From assembly GCA_041627475.1 (NCBI GenBank), contig JBFKQZ010000094.1, forward strand, positions 1-10,544: a stretch of DNA of 10,544 nucleotides. The letters run 5' to 3'. Shown one piece after another: positions 5,273 through 10,544 of the stretch. This stretch comes from JBFGFG01 sp041627475. GTDB taxonomy: Bacteria; Actinomycetota; Nitriliruptoria; Nitriliruptorales; Nitriliruptoraceae. The notes beneath the pieces were generated by a model, which saw nothing but the letters and a program-made list of their open reading frames with translations, had not been told where the DNA came from and made no database searches. The translations under genes and the position numbers were made by a program. Position 1 is the first letter of the stretch; each line of letters starts with the position of its first letter.

Positions 5273-6550
5273 ATGGCCGAGCATCCCACCGTCACGACCG
5301 TCGACGTCGTCGTCGTCGGCGGTGGTCCCGGTGGTGCGACGGCCGCGGCCTACCTCGCGATGCTCGGCCACGACGTGCTCGTGCTCGAGAAGGAGGCCTT
5401 CCCGCGCGACAAGGTCTGCGGTGACGGGCTCACGCCGCGCGTCGTGCAGGAGCTGCTGGACCTCGGCCTCACCGACGAGGCGCACGGTCGCGTCGACGGC
5501 TGGGCAACGCAGAAGGGCCTGCGCATCCACGGCGGCAGCACGGTCATGGAGCTGCCGTGGCCCGAGCTCGACGACTGGCCGAGCTGGGGCGCGACCTGCT
5601 CGCGCATGGTGTTCGACAAGACGATCATCGACCACGCCGTCGCGTGCGGTGCCGAGCTGTGGCAGGGGATCACGGCGACCGAGGTCATCTGGCAGGACGA
5701 CAGCGAGCAGCGCGTCGCCGGTGTCCGCTGGGTCGACCGCGCGACCGGCGCCACGGGCACGGTGCACGCCAGCGTGACCATCGCGGCCGACGGCGCGAGC
5801 GGCAAGCTCGCCCGCCAGATCGGGCTGCACCGCCGCAAGGACCGGCCGATGGCCGTCGCCGCCCGCGGCTACTGGGAGAGCCCGAAGGCCGACGACGAGT
5901 GGATCTCGAGCTACCTCAACCTCACCAACGCCGACGGCGAGCTGCTGAGCGGCTACGGCTGGATCTTCCCGCTGGACAACGGTGAGCTCAACATCGGGCT
6001 CGGCCTGCTCGACACCTCGCCCGGGTTCCAGGGGACCAACTACCGGCACATGCTCGCCGAGTGGGCGACGGGCCTGGCCGACGAGTGGGAGATCGACCCC
6101 GACGGCAACCGCGGCCGACTGATGACCAGCCCGATCCCGATGGGGATCAACCGCACGCCGCTGCACCACCGCGGGATGCTGCTGGTCGGTGACTCGGGCG
6201 GCTTCGTCAACCCCTTCAACGGTGAGGGCATCAGCTACGCCATGGAGGCCGGCAAGGTGGCCGCCGAGGTCATCGACCGCGCGATCGCCACGAAGTCCAC
6301 GGCGGTGCTCGACGAGTACGACCGCATCCTGCGCCAGGAGCGCTGGGGCGGCTACTACACGCTCGGCAAGGTCTTCACGCACATGGTCGGCAACCCGACG
6401 ATCATGAAGATCTGCACTGAGTACGGCATGCCGATCCGGCCGCTGATGGAGCTGGTCCTCAAGCTGATGGCGCACCTCACCGACGAGCGTCCGTCGGACG
6501 GCAAGGACCTGATCATCAACACGCTGACGCGTCTGGCGCCGGCGGCGTGA
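5273..6550 (+). CDS. menJ: Geranylgeranyl reductase family flavoprotein, probable menaquinone reductase MenJ
   Basis: An FAD-dependent reductase that saturates isoprenoid double bonds. In mycobacteria MenJ reduces one unit of the menaquinone side chain, which is the likely role here given menG and nuo on either side; chlorophyll or archaeal-lipid substrates are unlikely. The 425-residue protein has the N-terminal dinucleotide fold VVVVGGGPGGATAAAYLA (GGGPGG 16-21), an acidic strand end LEKEAFPRDK, the CGDGLTPR motif that follows it, and the second FAD motif LLVGDSGGFVNPFNGEGISY with the GD at 306-307. Length is normal for the family. ATG 5273 is preceded closely by GAGGGAG. An upstream in-frame GTG at 5234 would start inside the Rex-type palindrome and ahead of the predicted transcription start, so it is rejected. 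The gene stands 75 bases after the lipoprotein and 170 bases before nuoA. Confidence 0.88.
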   Translation: MAEHPTVTTVDVVVVGGGPGGATAAAYLAMLGHDVLVLEKEAFPRDKVCGDGLTPRVVQELLDLGLTDEAHGRVDGWATQKGLRIHGGSTVMELPWPELDDWPSWGATCSRMVFDKTIIDHAVACGAELWQGITATEVIWQDDSEQRVAGVRWVDRATGATGTVHASVTIAADGASGKLARQIGLHRRKDRPMAVAARGYWESPKADDEWISSYLNLTNADGELLSGYGWIFPLDNGELNIGLGLLDTSPGFQGTNYRHMLAEWATGLADEWEIDPDGNRGRLMTSPIPMGINRTPLHHRGMLLVGDSGGFVNPFNGEGISYAMEAGKVAAEVIDRAIATKSTAVLDEYDRILRQERWGGYYTLGKVFTHMVGNPTIMKICTEYGMPIRPLMELVLKLMAHLTDERPSDGKDLIINTLTRLAPAA

Positions 6551-6576
6551 GGGCCCCGACGAGCACGCGCCACCCC

Positions 6577-6610
6577 CGGACGGCCATGTCGTTGCTTGGC
6601 GGCCCGTCCG
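6577..6610 (+). other. Inverted repeat after menJ
   Basis: CGGACGG (6577-6583) pairs with CCGTCCG (6604-6610), a 7-bp stem with a 20-base loop, starting 27 bases after the menJ stop. It has no T-tract. It could act as a weak terminator or attenuator for menJ read-through, or as an operator because it overlaps the putative nuo -35 region. The loop is long, so evidence is limited. Confidence 0.3.
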
Positions 6611-6625
6611 TGGGCGTCCTACCGT
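6596..6625 (+). promoter_or_regulatory. Putative nuo promoter
   Basis: TTGGCG (6596-6601) and TACCGT (6620-6625) are separated by 18 bases and give a plausible sigma70-type promoter with start near 6632. The leader to nuoA would be about 89 bases. If real, nuo has its own promoter in addition to any read-through from the Rex-controlled menJ promoter. Confidence 0.33.
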
Positions 6626-6673
6626 GCGCCGGGACCGCGCGGCCCACCGGCCGCCGACCCCGCATGTCCGCGG

Positions 6674-6686
6674 CCGACCCGGTCGG
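6674..6686. other. 13-bp palindrome in the nuoA leader
   Basis: CCGACC-C-GGTCGG has perfect 6-bp arms around one central base, 34 bases before the nuoA start. It could be a regulator site downstream of the promoter. The one-base centre makes it a poor RNA hairpin as it stands, so a DNA-binding role is more likely than an RNA one. Confidence 0.3.
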
Positions 6687-6720
6687 TGCGACGACCCCGG
6701 CCCGAGAGGAAGGCTGACGC

Positions 6721-7077
6721 GTGAGCGAGTACTTCCCGATCCTGCTGCTGTTCATCGTCGCGCTGGCGTTCGCCGCCGGCTCGATCGGCGTCAGCATGCT
6801 GGTCGGCCCGAAGCGGCCGAACCCGACGAAGCTCGATGCCTACGAGTGCGGCAACGAGCCGCTCGCACGCATCCGCGAGGTGCGCTTCCCGGTCAAGTTC
6901 TACCTCGTCGCGATGATGTTCCTCATCTTCGACGTCGAGACCGTCTTCCTCTACCCGTGGTCGACGGTCTTCCGTGACCTCGGGTGGTTCGCGATCGGGC
7001 AGATGGCGATCTTCCTCGGGGTGCTGGGCGTGGTGTTCCTGTACGAGCTGCAGAAGGGTGGTCTGGAATGGGACTAG
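6721..7077 (+). CDS. nuoA: NADH-quinone oxidoreductase subunit A
   Basis: A small membrane subunit of complex I (NDH-1) that helps form the junction between the peripheral arm and the proton-pumping membrane arm, near the quinone site. The 118 residues give three membrane helices (about 5-27, 60-82 and 88-111). The conserved YECGNEP loop after helix 1 carries the Cys that becomes exposed during active/deactive transitions in other complex I enzymes, and FDVETVFLYPW lies in helix 2. Start GTG 6721 has AGGAAGG 7 bases upstream. It is the first nuo gene, and its last 10 bases overlap nuoB. Confidence 0.96.
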   Translation: MSEYFPILLLFIVALAFAAGSIGVSMLVGPKRPNPTKLDAYECGNEPLARIREVRFPVKFYLVAMMFLIFDVETVFLYPWSTVFRDLGWFAIGQMAIFLGVLGVVFLYELQKGGLEWD

Positions 7078-7610
7078 AGGAGAAGCTCCCCTCGGGGGTC
7101 CTGCTGACGAACCTCGAGAAGCTCGTCAACTACAGCCGCTCCGTGTCGCTGTGGCCGGCGACCTTCGGGCTCGCCTGCTGCGCGATCGAGATGATGACCA
7201 GCGGCGGCGCCCGCTACGACATGGGCCGCTTCGGCATGGAGGTCTTCCGGGCCTCGCCGCGGCAGGCCGACCTGATGATCGTCGCCGGTCGCGTGTCCAA
7301 CAAGATGGCCCCGGTGCTGCGTCGCATCTACGACCAGATGAGCGACCCCAAGTGGGTCCTGTCGATGGGCGTCTGCGCCACGTCCGGCGGCATGTTCAAC
7401 AACTACGCGCTGGTCCAGGGCGTCGACAAGATCGTCCCGGTCGACATGTACGTGCCCGGCTGCCCGCCGCGGCCCGAGATGCTGATCGACGGGATCCTCA
7501 AGCTCCACGAGAAGATCCAGGGCCAGACCTTCGAGGAGCAGGGTTCCGGGATGCCCCTTCCGATGTACGGCGGGCAGGGCGCGAACGACCTCAGTGCGAT
7601 GGAGGTCTGA
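7068..7610 (+). CDS. nuoB: NADH-quinone oxidoreductase subunit B
   Basis: Peripheral-arm subunit holding the terminal iron-sulfur cluster N2, which passes electrons to menaquinone. All four cluster cysteines are visible in the 180-residue product: the tandem pair C37-C38 (LACCAIEM), C103 (GVCATSGG) and C132 (PGCPPRPE). The loop GRFGMEVFRASPRQADLMIVAG is intact. The start is ATG 7068, inside the end of nuoA, with AAGGG 9 bases upstream. The frame continues upstream to 6984, but those residues are a nuoA shadow without family similarity. nuoC follows after 3 bases. Confidence 0.97.
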   Translation: MGLEEKLPSGVLLTNLEKLVNYSRSVSLWPATFGLACCAIEMMTSGGARYDMGRFGMEVFRASPRQADLMIVAGRVSNKMAPVLRRIYDQMSDPKWVLSMGVCATSGGMFNNYALVQGVDKIVPVDMYVPGCPPRPEMLIDGILKLHEKIQGQTFEEQGSGMPLPMYGGQGANDLSAMEV

Positions 7611-7613
7611 GCG

Positions 7614-8216
7614 ATGGCGAGCCACGACGAGATCACGGCGACCTTCGCCGAGCACGTGCTGGGTGCCCGCACCGAGGAGGCGTTCGGCGAGCTGACCGTC
7701 TTCGTCCAGCCCGAGCAGCTGCTCGACGCACTGCGCTGCGCGAAGGACGAGCTCGGCTGCGAGCTGCTGGCCGACGTCTCCGGCGTCCACTGGCCCGCCG
7801 GCGAGCAGGTCGTCGAGCGCCAGCCCTCGACCACGGGGTGGCCCGAGTACCGCATCACCCGTGACGAGGGCGCCATCGAGGTGCTCTACGTCCTGCGCTC
7901 GCTGTCGCAGGGCCACCGCGTGCGGATCGCGGTCCAGACACCCGACGAGGACCCGGTCCTGCCGTCCTCGGTCGCCGTCTACCCGCAGGCCGCGGTGTTC
8001 CACGAGCGCGAGGTCTTCGACATGTTCGGGGTGCACTTCGAGGGGCACCCCAAGCTCGAGCGCATCCTGATGCCCGAGGACTGGGTCGGCCACCCGCACC
8101 GCAAGGACTACCCGCTGGGCGGCGTCGAGATCCCGTACAAGAACGACAAGCACATCCCGCCGCCGCACGAGCGGGACCTGCGCGAGGTCGTCGGCGAGGG
8201 GAAGGGCAAGGCATGA
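7614..8216 (+). CDS. nuoC: NADH-quinone oxidoreductase subunit C
   Basis: The 30-kDa type subunit of complex I, which packs against NuoD and NuoB in the connecting module. The 200-residue protein has the family signature EREVFDMFGVHFEGHP followed by LERILMPEDWVGHPHRKDYP. It is a stand-alone NuoC, not the NuoCD fusion of enterobacteria. ATG 7614 has GGAGG 8 bases upstream, within the nuoB end. The stop overlaps the nuoD start by 4 bases (ATGA), so translation is probably coupled. The C-terminus is a short charged tail (GEGKGKA), which is ordinary for actinobacteria. Confidence 0.96.
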   Translation: MASHDEITATFAEHVLGARTEEAFGELTVFVQPEQLLDALRCAKDELGCELLADVSGVHWPAGEQVVERQPSTTGWPEYRITRDEGAIEVLYVLRSLSQGHRVRIAVQTPDEDPVLPSSVAVYPQAAVFHEREVFDMFGVHFEGHPKLERILMPEDWVGHPHRKDYPLGGVEIPYKNDKHIPPPHERDLREVVGEGKGKA

Positions 8217-9577
8217 GCACCACCGAGAACCCCGCCGAGGACGTCGCCCTGACCCCGCAGCCGACGCCCGACACCGCGGCCGACTGGGTCGACGACGCCG
8301 AGACCTGGTCCGACGACCTGTTCGTCGACGGCGCCGACTGGGAGGAGCTCCCGGACGCGGTCGAGGACGACCGCATGACGATCAACATGGGGCCGCAGCA
8401 CCCGTCCACGCACGGCGTGCTCCGTCTCGTCCTCGAGCTCGAGGGCGAGGAGGTCAAGCAGCTCGAGCCGGTGATCGGCTACCTCCACACCGGCATCGAG
8501 AAGAACGCCGAGTTCCGCACCTGGGTGCAGGGCTCGACCTTCTTCACCCGCATGGACTACCTCGCCCCGCTGCACAACGAGCTGGCCTACTGCCTCGGCG
8601 TCGAGAAGCTGCTGGGCGTCGAGGCCCCCGAGCGTGCCCAGGCCGTCCGTCTCGTCCTCACCGAGTTCAACCGCATCGCCTCGCACCTGGTGTGGCTCGC
8701 GACCGGCGGGATGGAGGTCGGTGCCGTCTCGATGATGATCTACGGCTTCCGCGAGCGTGAGCACATCCTCGACCTCTTCGAGTCGCAGTCCGGCCTGCGG
8801 ATGAACCACGCCTACATCCGCCCCGGCGGACTGGCGCAGGACGTCACGCACGACTTCGTCGAGCGCTGCGAGGCCCTGCTCGAGCTGCTGCCCGAGAAGA
8901 TGGCCGAGTACGAGCAGCTGCTGCTCAAGAACCCGATCTGGAACACGCGTCTGCGCGGCGTCGGGATCATCGACGCCGACACCGCCATCGAGCACGGTGT
9001 CACCGGCCCGGTGCTGCGCGCCGCGGGCGTGCCGCAGGACCTGCGCAAGACCGACCCGTACTGCAACGTCGAGCAGTACGACTTCGACGTCCCCACGCAC
9101 ACCGACGCCGACAGCTGGGCCCGCTTCGAGGTCCGGCTCGAGGAGATGCGCCAGTCGATGCGGATCATCCGCCAGGTGCTGGACGACTTCCCGACCGGCC
9201 CGGTCATGGTCGAGGACAAGACGATCGCGTGGCCGAGCCAGCAGGCCCTCGGGCCCGACGGCATCGGCAACGACCCCGCCTACATCCAGCACATCATGGG
9301 CGAGTCGATGGAGGCGCTGATCAACCACTTCAAGCTGGTGACGCAGGGCTTCACGGTCCCGCCGGGCCAGGTGTACAGCGCGGTCGAGTCGCCTCGTGGC
9401 GAGCTCGGCTACGCCATCACCTCGACGGGCACCAACCGGCCCTACCGCGTCCACGTGCGCGAGCCCAGCTTCGTCAACCTGCAGGCGGCCGACGTGATGA
9501 GCCGGGGGCAGTCGGTCTCCGACGTCATCGTCGTCGTCGCCTCGCTCGACCCCGTGATGGGAGGGGTGGACCGGTGA
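8213..9577 (+). CDS. nuoD: NADH-quinone oxidoreductase subunit D with acidic N-terminal extension
   Basis: The 49-kDa subunit that forms the quinone cavity with NuoB. The core begins at residue 55 with MTINMGPQHPSTHGVLRL; the HPSTH histidines (H63, H67) are in the loop that meets the quinone headgroup. Other conserved parts are GYLHTGIEK, MDYLAPLHNELAY, and the end RPYRVHVREPSFVNLQAAD through ASLDPVMGGVDR. Family members usually start close to the MTINMGPQH region. Here about 54 extra residues precede it, with 18 Asp/Glu, one Arg and three Trp. ATG 8213 is favoured by the ATGA overlap with nuoC and a purine-rich ribosome site. The internal ATG 8375 (M55) has GAGGA upstream and could be an alternative start giving a normal-length protein. 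The stop overlaps nuoE (GTGA). Confidence 0.95.
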   Translation: MSTTENPAEDVALTPQPTPDTAADWVDDAETWSDDLFVDGADWEELPDAVEDDRMTINMGPQHPSTHGVLRLVLELEGEEVKQLEPVIGYLHTGIEKNAEFRTWVQGSTFFTRMDYLAPLHNELAYCLGVEKLLGVEAPERAQAVRLVLTEFNRIASHLVWLATGGMEVGAVSMMIYGFREREHILDLFESQSGLRMNHAYIRPGGLAQDVTHDFVERCEALLELLPEKMAEYEQLLLKNPIWNTRLRGVGIIDADTAIEHGVTGPVLRAAGVPQDLRKTDPYCNVEQYDFDVPTHTDADSWARFEVRLEEMRQSMRIIRQVLDDFPTGPVMVEDKTIAWPSQQALGPDGIGNDPAYIQHIMGESMEALINHFKLVTQGFTVPPGQVYSAVESPRGELGYAITSTGTNRPYRVHVREPSFVNLQAADVMSRGQSVSDVIVVVASLDPVMGGVDR

Positions 9578-10544
9578 CCGATTCCACCGACACGACCACC
9601 GAGCTGCCGCCGCTGGACCAGGAGGTCCACGACACGGCCGACCGCATCGTCCGGCGCTACCCGGTCTCGCGGTCCGCGCTGCTGCCGCTGCTGCACCTCG
9701 TCCAGAGCGTGCAGAACCACATCACCGACGAGGGCATCGCGTTCTGCGCCGAGAAGGTCGGCCTGACGCGTGCCGAGGTCGGCGCCGTGGCGACCTTCTA
9801 CACGATGTACAAGCGCCAGCCGGTGGGTGACTACCTGCTCAGCGTCTGCACCAACCCGGTCTGCAAGCAGGCCGGTGGGCAGCAGATCTACGAGAACTAC
9901 GTCGCGGCGCTCGGGGGGCACAACGACCCCGAGACCAAGGTCACCGTCGAGCACGCCGAGTGCCTCGGGATCTGCGACGGCGCCCCCGTCGTCCAGGTCA
10001 ACTACGAGATGTTCGGTCCGATGACGGTCGCCGAGGGCGACCAGCTGCTGGCGTCGTGCCGCAAGGGCGACCCGCCGGTCAGCCCGTGGTCCGGTGAGAA
10101 GCCGCCCACGTTCGCCGAGGTCGAGCGTGACCTGTCCGGCGCCAACGACGCGTGGGAGGCCGAGCTGCACAAGGCCGCGCTCGCCCAGATCAACGACTAC
10201 GCGAAGCCGCCGACCTACCGCACCGGCGAGACCGACATCCCCGTGACCCACCCGGGCGGCGACCCGGCCGGTGTCGGTGGCGCGGTCTTCCGCCAGCAGG
10301 CCTCCGGCAACGGCCACGCCGAGGTCACGGCCGACGACATGCGCGACGTCGTGGCGGACCGTGCCCCGAGCGAGCCCACCGGCGACCCGCTGCCGGGCGA
10401 CGACAGCCAGCGCATCGCGCCGGGGGAGTCCGACGACCTGTCGATCGCCGAGGCCGGCCCCGGTGCGCCCGACGCCGACGAGGTCAACGTCCACCCGGCC
10501 GACGCCGAGGGCGTCGACGGCGACGTCCCGCCGGACGCGCCGGC
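9574..10544 (+). CDS. nuoE: NADH-quinone oxidoreductase subunit E, incomplete, with long C-terminal extension
   Basis: The 24-kDa subunit of the NADH-oxidising module, with a thioredoxin-like domain holding a [2Fe-2S] cluster (N1a). The ligands are all present: C92 and C97 in SVCTNPVC, C130 and C134 in ECLGICDGAP. The helical N-terminal part includes VATFYTMYKRQPVG. The start is GTG 9574, in a GTGA overlap with nuoD, with GAGGGG 7 bases upstream. The open frame still runs at the right edge after 323 residues. The family domain ends at about 165, and many homologues total 160-240 residues. The rest, about 160 residues, is Asp/Glu/Pro/Gly-rich without a recognised domain. The stop and nuoF lie beyond the window. 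Confidence 0.93.
   Translation, partial: MTDSTDTTTELPPLDQEVHDTADRIVRRYPVSRSALLPLLHLVQSVQNHITDEGIAFCAEKVGLTRAEVGAVATFYTMYKRQPVGDYLLSVCTNPVCKQAGGQQIYENYVAALGGHNDPETKVTVEHAECLGICDGAPVVQVNYEMFGPMTVAEGDQLLASCRKGDPPVSPWSGEKPPTFAEVERDLSGANDAWEAELHKAALAQINDYAKPPTYRTGETDIPVTHPGGDPAGVGGAVFRQQASGNGHAEVTADDMRDVVADRAPSEPTGDPLPGDDSQRIAPGESDDLSIAEAGPGAPDADEVNVHPADAEGVDGDVPPDAP

Noticed and set aside
4082..6475. Minus-strand frame of 797 codons across menG, the lipoprotein and menJ
   Set aside because: It is antisense to menG, menJ and the lipoprotein, rich in His/Arg/Asp, and lacks domain similarity.
7074..9454. Minus-strand frames of 364 and 448 codons opposite nuoB-nuoD
   Set aside because: The opposite strand carries the conserved Nuo proteins with their cluster and quinone motifs; these frames are shadows.
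9442..10494. Minus-strand 350-codon frame opposite nuoE
   Set aside because: nuoE on the plus strand shows all four [2Fe-2S] cysteines and overlaps nuoD correctly; the minus frame has no recognisable domain.

Overview
The window is very GC-rich (roughly 70% by eye), with GTG starts, dense gene packing and acidic proteins. It carries menaquinone genes next to a nuo operon. This points to an actinobacterium (Actinomycetota). The acidic extensions and the highly acidic gene products would suit a deep-branching or salt-tolerant lineage such as Nitriliruptoria, but that placement is a guess that needs a marker-gene tree.

Layout. Left part, minus strand, read right to left: a 688-residue, extremely acidic, low-complexity protein with a short basic C-terminal tail (3299-1233); a small MerR-like helix-turn-helix protein (1153-665); and the N-terminal part of a menaquinone-type isochorismate synthase (627-1, running off the left edge). 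A 153-bp divergent region (3300-3452) with repeats separates these from the plus-strand genes. Plus strand: demethylmenaquinone methyltransferase menG (3453-4232); a lipoprotein that probably starts at a CTG overlapping the menG stop (4229-5197); a geranylgeranyl-reductase-family flavoprotein, probably menaquinone reductase MenJ (5273-6550); and the start of the complex I operon, nuoA, nuoB, nuoC, nuoD and nuoE (6721 to the right edge, nuoE incomplete).

How the genes work together. MenF makes isochorismate, the first committed step of menaquinone synthesis. MenG adds the ring methyl group at the end. MenJ reduces an isoprene unit of the side chain. NDH-1 (Nuo) feeds NADH electrons into that quinone pool. 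A near-consensus binding site for the NADH/NAD+ sensor Rex lies at 5232-5249, directly after a putative -10 element and in front of menJ-nuoA. It suggests that quinone tailoring and complex I respond together to redox state.

Points worth attention: the Rex-type operator; the CTG-initiated lipoprotein; the Trp-containing acidic disordered protein with internal repeats; the acidic extensions on NuoD (N-terminal) and NuoE (C-terminal); and an operator-like repeat cluster in the divergent region. I saw no tRNA, rRNA, CRISPR array, insertion sequence or prophage gene. The long open frames opposite the real genes are GC-bias shadows. No gene-free stretch exceeds 300 bases.
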